From Watersipora subatra (taxonomy: Eukaryota; Bryozoa; Gymnolaemata; Cheilostomatida; Watersiporidae), in the NCBI RefSeq assembly GCF_963576615.1, contig NC_088718.1, positions 28,378,377 to 28,442,376 of the forward strand: a DNA stretch of 64,000 nt, given 5' to 3'. Under the pieces are notes generated by a model, which saw nothing but the letters and a program-made list of their open reading frames with translations, did not search any database and had not been told where the DNA came from. Each line of letters begins with the position of its first letter. Position 1 is the first letter of the stretch. Shown here one piece after another: positions 10,620 through 20,290 of this stretch. Position numbers and translations under genes: made by a program.

Positions 10620-12200
10620 ATTTTAAGATTTATCCCATTTTAATCTAATTAGGTACCTAATTTTCATGAATTAATATAAAAAGTTTGATTGACCTAAATC
10701 AGTTATGGGCAACAAAATCTATGCATTTGTAAAAATAGTTAAAGAGTAGACAACTTCAATTTTCTTTATTAAAGAGTTACTCTTTATATAATTAAAGTTA
10801 TCTGCACTTGTGCAGACTTGTGCAAGGAACCACTCAAATTCATCGCTATCACAAAGTCTATTCATTACAACTATGTAGCTGACTATTTATAGTGAAAAGC
10901 ACTTTTACCGCATCATTTCAGGAGATCTTGGTTTAGGGTGTCATAATATTCATGATGAAAACAACTCATATCACTAACATTATTATTAGTGTGTTGTCAC
11001 TCTACTTTATCCTTCATTAATAAATAAGTCTATTACCGGCTGCTGTGTGTCAATATGAGTAACTTTATATTGCTGTTGTGTAAAAGTCAGCAAATATTAA
11101 CTGTGAACATTGTGGAGTTTTTATCAAACTTCATTACCGTATATATGTATATATTAGTGCTGCACGATATCTTTGCATGTACATTCGATTATTTGGTCTC
11201 AAAATATATCGAATATCAAAAAATATCGAACATTGGAGTTGTCTTCTCTCGATATGTAGTGTTAAACTTTAATATGAATGATAAGAGAGGATAATGGTTA
11301 ATATCGGTTGAAAAACCGGAGTTGTCCCCTCTTTACAATAAGAAGAATGGACAGCTCCATTTTTGCAAAAAAAAGCCAGCTGATATTTCGATAAAATATC
11401 GGCTTCGATATTCATATCGACTTGAAATCTGACCAAATATAAAATCATCCACTGAAATATATCGTCATATCGAATTATATCGTGTTATCGTGCAGCACTA
11501 GTATATATGTATATGTGCATGTTTATGTCGATCTCATGTATATGTTGAGAGGTATTTGCAGACAAAAAATGCATCATTATACATGTATATATTTCTATGT
11601 ATAAGTCAACCCAAACAATTTTTCCTTAAAATCGTCCACGAAAAACTCGACTTACACATGAGTATATACAGTAACAATAGCGTATAGCTAGTAGCTATGG
11701 AGATGAAGAAATCACCAGTAGTTGGATAGCCTACTATTACCACTTATTATTATTGAATCTTGGATTATACTTGAATAGCCTATTAAATAATAGAAGTTAT
11801 ATTATCCAGTTTTGGCTAGAATATTTACAGTCATAGGAGTCCCCCATAGGAGTCCCCCAACATACGAGAAACTCGGGATACCAGCTGACCTTTTAGCAAG
11901 TTTCTTTCTTGCGATACAATTAATCATTGAGATATGAGCATATGAACTGGTTCTTGATGGCCACTGCACTATATGGTAAAGTACCAAAGATGCCGCCTTT
12001 AAAAACAGCATCGCATGAACCAGGAAAAAGATTGGCTAAAAATTACAGTGAATGCCAGACAAAAACCGTTTATTTGGCTGCAATACTAAAAAAATATGAC
12101 GGTAAAATTAAAGTAGGTTTTGTAAAAGATAAAAACTTTGCTTCATGTGTGTGTTTGATAAGCTCGAGTTATAGATGTTAAGTTTAAAGTTTCTTTTATG
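10620..12200. repeat. K block, arm A inner copy
   Basis: This is a second copy of the K block, in direct orientation to 1-2,440, with its inverted counterpart in arm B at 34,930-36,183. It is split by the hAT element at 11,155-11,500. At 11,927-12,181 it has an 84-codon frame (start MRYEHMNWFLMATALYGKVP). The arm B copy keeps a similar 68-codon frame at 35,048-35,254 (minus). A faint resemblance to a Tigger/pogo helix-turn-helix (ILKKYDGKIKVGFVKD) is not enough to name it. Confidence 0.75.
11155..11500. mobile_element. hAT-type MITE, 346 bp
   Basis: The element has terminal inverted repeats TAGTGCTGCACGATA / TATCGTGCAGCACTA and a perfect 8-bp target duplication GTATATAT (11,147-11,154 and 11,501-11,508). 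Eight-base duplications and TAGNGCTGCACGAT ends are typical of hAT elements. The interior has no transposase and includes the short internal palindromes ATATCG/CGATAT. The matching arm B position near 35,860 lacks it, so it arrived after the arms separated. Confidence 0.92.
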
Positions 12201-13230
12201 TAGGCTCACAAAAGTTTAGTGTATCGAACAAGTTGCTCTCAGGTTTCTCTCAGACAGCTGTTATCCACGTCTGCTTCAAAGGTACAAACTTCATACAGTC
12301 GTGTACATAGTGATGTTACATTTTAATACAGATTATAACAGCTAAATCTGTATTGTTAGTACTATTAATCTAATTGGTCTCATTACAACAATTACAAACA
12401 CATTTTTCTATAGTAATATCCTGTCTGGGTTGGTTTTTACAGTATGAGAACGAATTAATATGTACTTAATGATTTTATATAAGAAATTGACTTACTGGCT
12501 CAGTCCAAGAACACATTAAGCCATATATCAAGAATTGACTGTATATGAAAATGATACTTAATTTGTCAGCTATCTAATATTCATACTAAGACAAGTGATT
12601 ACTGGGTGCTACTCAAAGGCTTATCCATCGTATTTATGATATACGGAGTATATCATAAATACGATGTACACAAGTAAAACTTCTTGACTGACTTTCACTG
12701 TACATAACAACTTTTTAAAAAACATAAACATAAAAACATTGTTCCTATTTTGTGAAGTAAATGTTAAAATTGATTTGGTTGGCTGCTCTTATGATAAACA
12801 GATGTTCGCTCAAGATGCACAATTTTGGTGAAAAACAGTCCTACATAGAAAGCTCCTACTTACGCCAGCTGGTGTGTCAAAAAGATGTTTACGTTGAACC
12901 AAATAATTTGATGTTCTACAAATAGTTTAACAGTCTCAAAACAAGTACACTTACATTAAGCTGCTGTGCGAGTAGCTACAACTTCTTACAAAAGAATGAT
13001 CCTATATGTAAATTAGGAGTTGCTTGCCCTCTCATACTTTGAAAGAGTTGTTAACCATACCAATAACAGATTGCTCACGCATTGACTATGATGAGCAGAT
13101 TAAATCACTCCAAACACATAAATTAAGATCTAGCTAATTTATATGACCATTGGAAGCTCAAAAGAATCACTCATATTGTGTAAAGTGGGCTGTTTGCTAG
13201 AGATAATTTGTACTGATCAGAACTGATTAA
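12201..13230. repeat. Block shared by arms A and B
   Basis: A non-coding block is mirrored in arm B at about 33,930-34,930, from the CACAAAAGTTTAGTGTATCG region to the foldback half element. It contains the perfect hairpin at 12,626-12,666 and, from about 12,760, a half copy of the foldback element at 9,473-10,615. No genes are recognised. Confidence 0.7.
12626..12666. repeat. Perfect 19-bp hairpin
   Basis: CATCGTATTTATGATATAC, then GGA, then the exact reverse complement of the first 19 bases. Arm B (about 34,520-34,556) keeps only one side intact. It could be a tiny foldback insertion, a cruciform or a small-RNA precursor; the sequence does not decide. Confidence 0.85.
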
Positions 13231-14030
13231 AAAAAACTAAAGTTTTTTGCTGCATCCATCTTCCTGTGATCTAACAAATATACAACAACATTCTAGATTG
13301 TTTTCTTGTCTTATGACCTTTGCCTCAGTACTGAGAACGCTGAGGGCCTGTCCACCATTTGTTACTTTGCATGAAATTAGACAAACTTTAGCTTTGTGCT
13401 GGCACATGCTCATCACCAAGCTCATTTTATGATATATCGTAGACTCGACATTCTGGTTTGTAATTGATTTTGAAACTCTGTGAAAGACTTTTGACTTTAC
13501 TATTTTCAAGCATTCCTGAGTACAGTTTTATTTCATCAGAAGGGAAGACAATTACTCAGGTTCATTTTGACGAGAATGTGTTTTTACGACAAAAGGCAGA
13601 GAGACCCTTTTTATTTGATTAGTTGTGGTAGCGTTTAGACAAATCCATAACGCCTATATCCAAATTCCAAAAAATATTTGATGTAAGGAAGAAAATCTTA
13701 GTGCTGAGTTATTTCTGAGCTATTACGCCAGATAGGATAAAAACAAACCAAAATTATGTACTCTTCAAAATAACCTCAAAGTAATCTGCATATTTCTGAG
13801 CTGTAATTCAAAGTCGATTGTTTTAAATTATACATGTTTACAAGTGCCTTCCGCATTTCATGCTCAGCAATCAACTTGATATCAAAATGTAGGTTCGACA
13901 CACGGTATCTAAGGTAAGGTGTGAAGATTATCACCTTGACATAGGGTAATTAACAATTGTGTGTAGCTAGTGGAGGTGAAGAGATCAGAAGTAGCTGGAT
14001 AGCTTTAAATAATAGAATTAATATTATCCA
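13231..14030. repeat. Non-coding block shared by all three arms
   Basis: This block is mirrored in arm B at about 33,170-33,920 and in arm C at about 63,100-63,960. Shared landmarks are GCTGCATCCATCTTC, CAGGCCCTCAGCGTTCTCAG (inverted), the AAAGGCAGAGACCC region and TGAGCATGAAATGCGGAAG. Open frames in it (for example 13,237-13,509 minus) are not kept in register between arms, so I do not call a gene. Confidence 0.75.
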
Positions 14031-14355
14031 GTTTTGGCTAAAATATTTGTTCGGAAATGATACTTGTAGATACCAAGAGATTGAAGTCCAAGATTGAAGA
14101 TACCAAGTCCTTGCAAATAACAGTTGATTGTTCCATCTAGACCAGGGATCTGCAAACTTTTCCACTCGAAGATCCATTTGTACCCGTTTTCACAAGAAAG
14201 AACCCAGTGAGAGCCACATTCGTATTTGGCGCACTCCCGCCACCAAATTTATTTTCTGATATATCATAGGTTCTGCATGATTACTTGTTGATACTAAGAG
14301 AGTGAGTATATGAAAAAGCTTCAAGAATGTGAATGAGAATAATTCTGAATGGAAA

Positions 14356-14475
14356 GAGCCTACAGCACCCGGTATTCCCAGGCGGTCACCCATCCAAGTA
14401 CTAACCGGGCTCAACGTTGCTTAGCTTCAGTGATCGGACGAGAACTGGCGTTTTCAACGTGATATGGCCGTAGAC
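14356..14475 (-). rRNA. 5S rRNA: 5S rRNA gene, arm A
   Basis: 5S rRNA belongs to the large ribosomal subunit. The minus strand reads GTCTACGGCCATATCACGTT... through GAAGCTAAGC, GGTTAGTACTTGGATGGG and GGGAATACCGGGTGCTGTAG, matching animal 5S along its length (120 nt). The internal Pol III control region (A box, intermediate element, C box) is intact. Unlike the arm B and C copies, the sequence after the gene has only three consecutive T residues (GGCTCTTTCC), so normal Pol III termination is doubtful. A truncated 5S copy in opposite orientation follows at 14,607-14,661. Confidence 0.95.
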
Positions 14476-14606
14476 ACTTGTGAGACACTCAACACACTTT
14501 ATTAAGCAAGTGTTGTTATGAAGCTAACCAACCGTGACGAGATTGTCCAATGGGCATTCGCTTTGATATTTCTGTGTTTTTCATTAGCATCTGTTGAAGG
14601 CAAAGA

Positions 14607-14661
14607 GTGTATGGTATATAGTACGTTGAAAATGCCAGTTCTCGCTCGATCACTAAACTAG
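14607..14661 (+). pseudogene. Truncated 5S rRNA fragment, arm A
   Basis: ACGTTGAAAATGCCAGTTCT and TCGATCACT match about the first 55 bases of 5S, in the orientation opposite to the gene at 14,356-14,475. It is separated from that gene by a roughly 130-bp spacer. The same arrangement is found beside every full 5S gene in this window. Confidence 0.75.
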
Positions 14662-14942
14662 GTAAACGATCAGGTAAACTATAGTATTGGAGAAGAAAAA
14701 AATACAAATCCTTTTGATTAATTGCTTAGAAAGCTTTTCTAAATCAAACAATTCTGAATGTAGGTAAACATTATTTAGCCTTTTATATGTTAGTGTTTGT
14801 AATTCGTTATGGTGTGGGTACACTCACAGTAGGACACTAAACTAATGTGTCAGCCGTAGTCAGTTGCAAGAAAGGTTATCTAAGGTTAGTGTTTTTGTGC
14901 AGAACAAGTTTCTGTAACTGTGAGAGGATTAGATTAAATCAA

Positions 14943-15146
14943 TTAGGCCTATATGTGTCAGTTTGTAATAAATAAATTAGGCCTATATGTGTCAGTTTGT
15001 AATAAATAAATTAGGCCTATATGTGTCAGTTTGTAATAAATAAATTAGGCCTATATGTGTCAGTTTGTAATAAATAAATTAGGCCTATATGTGTCAGTTT
15101 GTAATAAATAAATTAGGCCTATATGTGTCAGTTTGTAATAAATCAA
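14943..15146. repeat. 34-bp tandem repeat, six copies
   Basis: Six nearly identical copies of a 34-bp unit start TTAGGCCTATATGTGTCAGT, at 14,943, 14,977, 15,011, 15,045, 15,079 and 15,113. Arms B (about 32,355) and C (about 62,335) have only one unit. The expansion is therefore recent and confined to arm A. Confidence 0.95.
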
Positions 15147-15259
15147 TTAAACCATTCATTATCATATTGCCAAAGGGAAATGTTTTGTTATAATAATTAT
15201 GTTGGATTTAATAATCATATAAGTTATAATTATATAATTTTTGCGACAATATTAATACT

Positions 15260-16365
15260 AATCCTACGACCAAACACAAGCGGAGCGAATGTTTGAGAGT
15301 TTTATGATAAATGCATGTGCACACAACTCACGAAAATTGTTCATCAACAAGGTCTCAAACCCTTGTACCGAAATCTCATAAACAAATTTAACCATTTTTC
15401 AATAGAGTCGTTTAAGTATAATAACAATACAAAACACATAAAAACCTATTTAAATATGTTACCAAGTCTTTGTAAATTAGATGGGTAAATATCTTAAAAC
15501 TTACCCATCTGATCGGATTATACACAAATAGAAAGATTAATTTGGCCGAAAATTGTTATTAAAACTTGCCAAGCCTTATTTTTATCAAAATTAAGACCGG
15601 CAAATGAAACACCGAGTGACAGAGAATAGAACCATTAAGTCATGCGCATTTCACGAAGAAATAATGTGCACATTTCACCAGTCTATAGCATTGGCGAATT
15701 GCCGAAGGTTTCAGAAACTAACATAGAAGTACTGAAATCATTTCCTTTTTGCCGATTTCAAAGTAACTGACATTTTGGACACTTTTGAGTACTTTGGTAT
15801 TCTAACTGATGTCTAAAGCAGTGAAAGTAATGGAAATGATGATGATTTATTTTTCTAACGATTCTTATGAGATTATTAAAATATTTAATTATAAGTTTGG
15901 ATGACTATTGAAGTGTTATAGTCACACTAACAACATCGATGATGGGCAATATGTTACGGTTATTAATTTTTCTAAATAATTTTGTTAACTAGATTTTCTA
16001 AAAATCTATATAAATATCACAACTTCTTGATCTTGTTAGCTATGACGTTTTGAAATGTAAACAAAATTGTGCATTGGTTTTCTATTTTTACTGTATTAAT
16101 ATATTAATAATATTGGTTATTCTAATAATATCAGTGCATTTACTTCTAATATTGCATTTCTCCTATTGCAGGAAGAGATATAAACATATAATCTTTTCTT
16201 TTCATTATTGCTGTTTGTTGTATATAATAACACCCACACCCAGTACGTTACAGCTACCATTGCAGTTATCCTATTGCACTGCAGTGCCATTTGACTGCTA
16301 ATATTGCATTTCTCAACCATCAGTACCCTTTCTTTTTACCAATATCACTTTGGTCGTGGGCTGTA
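15260..16365. mobile_element. Arm A-specific 1.1 kb insertion, probable DNA transposon
   Basis: Arms B and C run straight through this site (about 32,250 and 62,215), so the segment is an insertion in arm A. The ends carry short inverted repeats, CCTACGACCAAAC at the left and GTTTGGTCG-like TTTGGTCGTGGG at the right. The exact boundary and target duplication are uncertain. No transposase is visible. The open frame at 16,050-16,301 is hydrophobic and low-complexity and I do not call it. Confidence 0.5.
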
Positions 16366-17030
16366 TGGCAGGGGAATTTCTAGTATAAAAATATATTGCT
16401 TTTTGTGTGTTTCCTTTGAATAAAATACTGCAATGGTTCCATGGTTCTATGTGTAATGGTTAGCCTCTGAACCCTGAGTTCAATTTCTCCTAAGACAAAT
16501 TTTGACCACAGACAGAGTAGCACTTCTGCCTTACAAAACTTAGACTGTTGCTATAAAGCAAAATTGAAACAGCAACTCAATCTATGGAGAGGGGCACTAC
16601 TTTAGTTTCTCATTGAAACTTGTTTTGACAGTAACACGCTGTTGCAATAATGAGCCCAAGTATCAAAGTTCACAAGTAGTATTGAGATAGTAAGGCCTAT
16701 TACTGTCTGTAGGTAATTATTTTATAATCAGCAAGAATATGCCAGTGATTTGTTTTCAAGTGTCTGAAAGCTCTGTTTTTTTCAGAAAATCAAATATGAC
16801 AATTATCCTGTCAATACTCACAAGCCCTAGCAAAAATAACAATATGCTTGTATACTTAGTAACCCTAATAGTTATTGCTTTTCTACTAGGTTCAATAAGT
16901 TTGAGTCTGCGAGGCGTGTAGTGACAGTTATATATATATTATAGTTATACAGATTATATATATTAGCCCTCGGGTAAAGCTAGGCTCTGGCTTAGACATT
17001 TCCGACGAGTGTTACAACTCTATTTTGACG
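16366..17030. repeat. Spacer upstream of the RING gene, shared by three arms
   Basis: Non-coding sequence is shared with arm B (about 31,540-32,250) and arm C (about 61,660-62,215). It includes a tRNA-like scrap (AATGGTTAGCCTC ... AGTTCAATTTC) near 16,455 and the LTR-like remnant boundary near 16,920, where arms B and C have extra sequence. Confidence 0.6.
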
Positions 17031-17036
17031 GTTCAC

Positions 17037-17045
17037 TATAAAAGG
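17037..17045 (+). promoter_or_regulatory. TATA box of RING-finger gene
   Basis: TATAAAAGG lies 41 bp before the ATG at 17,086. Arm B keeps the same box (31,454-31,462, minus). In arm C it reads TGTAAAAGG. Confidence 0.65.
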
Positions 17046-17085
17046 TCCTTTTTTCCTTGCTCCTTCCGATTTATTTTTTAAAAAG

Positions 17086-17936
17086 ATGGCAGGCTTCAAT
17101 TGTCACATTTGTATTGTTGTAGGGGTGTACTGCTGCGGCAATAGCGTCTGTTCTCGTTGCTACGAGGCTCTAGTTGCGGAGGCCATGTCGCATTGACGAC
17201 ACGACATTTACCGGCCTGAATGTCGGGCTGCTATTCCGATAGTGGTTGCGGAGGAGCATGGCCCCTCTTTGTTGGCTGTTCTATACTTAGTGCAACTCTC
17301 TGCTTTTCTAGAAGCAAAATATCCTATGTACATCCATTTTTAATTGTTTTGTGTTTCTATCAGTACTTCTTATATTAATTGATTAATTATATTAATTGGT
17401 TATCATCTGACTTTTATATCATTCCAGTCACTCAATTATGTCTTGTAGCTTGTGGCCTCTCATGTTTATGCCAGGAGACGTACCAATTTTCGCGATACCC
17501 ACCCTTATCACGGTACAACCCTACATGCTCTGAGGGTATTCTGGAGTACCCTACAGGGTGCCATTGACTACTTGTTGGTGACTGACACCCTGCAGCCTCT
17601 GTTGGCCAGTCGAGCTGAATTGTTACCGATCATAGTCCGGCACAATGGGACTGGCCATTGTAAGTATTTCGTGTGTTATCCATTTTTCTTTATCTATTCT
17701 TTCATCATTTGTTGTGTTCTGTATTTGATTGGCATTCCAGTCGCTGTCATTCTCCTATTTCAGACCGACTACTTTCTGGTGTCAGTGGCCGTAGGTTACA
17801 GGCAGCCAATACGGATGATGGTATCGAAGACATCTATCAGCAACTTGTTGACAGTTTAGTCACAATTCGGGTGGGCAGCCACTGCCCAGCCAACTCGTTC
17901 ATACTATTAGTTGTACAATACAATCGCCCCTATTGA
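17086..17936 (+). pseudogene. RING-finger gene, three exons, arm A
   Basis: This is a small zinc-binding RING protein, possibly a ubiquitin ligase by analogy; the function is not shown. Exon 1 (17,086 to about 17,313) encodes MAGFNCHICIVVGVYCCG then SVCSRCYEALVAEAM and RPECRAAIP. In arm C the middle reads CSHSICFHC, giving the C-x-H-x2-C-x2-C core of a RING. Exon 2 (17,449-17,659) starts after CTTGTAG and encodes LVASHVYARRRTNFRDTHPY to HNGTGH, ending at GTAAGT. Exon 3 (17,764-17,936) encodes RLLSGVSGRRLQAANTDDG and onward, with a stop at 17,934. The phases agree (0 and 1). Exon 1 has an in-frame TGA shared by all three arms, and the arm A exon 1 donor reads GC (GT in B and C). Probably a dead or dying copy. 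Confidence 0.6.
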
Positions 17937-17939
17937 CTA

Positions 17940-18926
17940 TCTTAATTGCTTTTTCCTGTAAAGGCAACTTTTGACTATGTTAAAAAATATATGTATTATG
18001 TTTATAATTATCATCCTACAATGTCTATTCTGTTGTGCATGGAGTAGCTACTTTAATAACTACACATTCCTCCTTGACATACCTGAGTGGTGACTATCCT
18101 CACTTTTTGTCATGTGTTTGTTTTGGCCTGAGTGAAACATAGAAGAGTTTAGACAATCGTGTAAACATCGTTTTATATAAAGCTTCACTTCTAATTGCGG
18201 AAGTAAAATTACTGCAATAGGTTAACTTCTATTGTTTAAGTGTACAGCCTGCCTGTTCGCGCTGGAGCTTCACATGATGGAACAAAGTTGATGAGAATTT
18301 ATGTTGGTCCTGATCGCAAAAAGTAGGCTTGCAGCCTCAGTATAAGCAATACAATTTTATGATACATCACTACTTTGTCCTTTTCAACAGAGTTTCACTT
18401 TTTTTAGATTAATTACCAAGATTCACATCATATGGATTTTGAGCTAGACATATATGATTAGTCATTGTTGTACACAAATTGTATAGTAGTAGTAACTTTG
18501 GAAATCACTTCAATCATGAGTTTTATAATAAGACTGTTGCAATGATCCAGATGAAGGCCCAGGGTTAGTTATGGATCTGAGTTTGCTGTTAATGTAGATG
18601 ATCACACATTAACTTTCAAAATTCAATTTTTATGGGCAGTGAAAAAAGGAAGGGAGTTTAATAATACATCATGCATGCACCACCAACCAAGAAATTTTTC
18701 TTCCAAAGGCTGGTTGTGCATCAGCGCGTTTTCAATTATCATTAATTTTAACTTAGAACTTGTGGGTTTTTGTGGGTTGGTTAGGTTTATCATCTTTGTG
18801 TAGTGTTATATTTTCAGCACATTTGTGTGAACTTTTCTAGGTAAGTCTATTGTTATGAAAATATGTAAGTATTACTTCTGTTATTGTTACTTAATATGTA
18901 TATCTCTGATTTGATTTTTATTTCAG
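17940..18926. other. Spacer between the RING and P-element genes
   Basis: This spacer is mirrored in arm C at about 48,977-50,690, which has an extra roughly 600 bp (49,126-49,730). It is absent from arm B, where a deletion joins RING intron 2 to the P-element exons. The N-terminal half of the THAP domain expected upstream of 18,927 was not found. Confidence 0.5.
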
Positions 18927-19240
18927 CTGCACTTTACTGATAACTGCTATTCAGAAGTGAGAGGGTAAAGATCTTGAAGAAAGAGGCAGTTCCTACAGTG
19001 TTTATTGTTGCACCTGCAAAATTGCAGCCAAAGAGAAGAGCACACTTTGATTAGACAAATTCATCAGGTAATTATAATAACATTGTTCCTACTTAGTTTA
19101 ATTTGCTGTAGCATGATGAAGCTGTTGAATGACAAGATGAGAACGTTAGGCCTTTTGCAATATTGAAATATCCAAGTGGTAATTTTACCCTCTTTACTAG
19201 TTGAATTTATAGGTATAAGTTTTAAGTGGCCTTATTTATA

Positions 19241-20290
19241 TGTTGTCATTACAGAACAAGTGTCTGTAGCTGTTGTCATTACAGAACAAGTGCCTGTAGC
19301 TGTTGTCATTACAGAACAAGTGCCTGCAGCTGTTGTCATTACAGAACAAGTGCCTGTAGCTGTTGTCATTACAGAACAAGTGCCTGCAGCTGTTTTCATT
19401 ATAGAACAAGTGCCTGCAGCTGTTGTCATTACAGAACAAGTGCCTGTAGCTGTTGTCATTACAGAACAAGTGTCTGTAGCTGTTGTCATTACAGAACAAG
19501 TGCCTGTAGCTGTTGTCATTACAGAACAAGTGCCTGTAGCTGTTGTCATTACAGAACAAGTGCCTGCAGCTGTTGTCATTACAGAACAAGTGCTTGCAGC
19601 TGTTGTCATTACAGAACAAGTGCCTGTAGCTGTTGTCATTACAGAACAAGTGCCTGTAGCTGTTGTCATTACAGAACAAGTGCCTGCAGCTGTTGTCATT
19701 ACAGAACAAGTGCTTGCAGCTGTTGTCATTACAGAACAAATGCCTGTAGCTGTTGTCATTACAGAACAAGTGCCTGCAGCTGTTGTCATTACAGAACAAG
19801 TGCCTGTAGCTGTTGTCATTACAGAACAAGTGCCTGCAGCTGTTTTCATTATAGAACAAGTGCCTGCAGCTGTTGTCATTACAGAACAAGTGCCTGTAGC
19901 TGTTGTCATTACAGAACAAGTGTCTGTAGCTGTTGTCATTACAGAACAAGTGCCTGTAGCTGTTGTCATTACAGAACAAGTGCTTGCAGCTGTTGTCATT
20001 ACAGAACAAGTGCCTGTAGCTGTTGTCATTACAGAACAAGTGCCTGTAGCTGTTGTCATTACAGAACAAGTGCCTGCAGCTGTTGTCATTACAGAACAAG
20101 TGCTTGCAGCTGTTGTCATTACAGAACAAGTGCCTGTAGCTGTTGTCATTACAGAACAAGTGCCTGTAGCTGTTGTCATTACAGAACAAGTGCCTGTAGC
20201 TGTTGTCATTACAGAACAAGTGCCTGCAGCTGTTTTCATTATAGAACAAGTGCCTGTAGCTGTTGTCATTACAGAACAAGTGCTTGCAGC
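19241..20290 (+). repeat. 30-bp minisatellite, 35 units, inside a P-element exon
   Basis: Thirty-five perfectly phased units of 30 bp have the core TGTTGTCATTACAGAACAAG followed by TGCCTGTAGC, with a few recurrent variants (CCTGTA, CCTGCA, CTTGCA, TCTGTA). In the gene frame each unit encodes VAVVITEQVP. Because 30 is a multiple of 3, several frames on both strands stay open; these are by-products. The variant unit TTTTCATTATAG recurs at 19,391, 19,841 and 20,231 (15 and 13 units apart). The first two are followed by the same order of variants, which indicates higher-order duplication. Each unit contains a splice-acceptor-like TTGTCATTACAG. The arm C array has 10 units. Confidence 0.97.

Noticed and set aside
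11927-12181. Tigger/pogo-type DNA-binding domain in the K block
   Set aside because: The likeness is limited to a short ILKKYDGK-type stretch and the outer copies have no open frame. Described as part of the repeat only.
14943-15146. Tandem repeats as a CRISPR-like array
   Set aside because: The units are directly adjacent with no spacers, and the genome is animal.
16431-16500. tRNA gene or tRNA-derived SINE head
   Set aside because: A-box-like and B-box-like words are present but are about 20 bases too close, and no anticodon arm can be folded.
17186-17200. Selenocysteine reading of the shared TGA in the RING gene
   Set aside because: No SECIS-like element was seen, the position is not a known Sec site of RING proteins, and the copies carry other defects.
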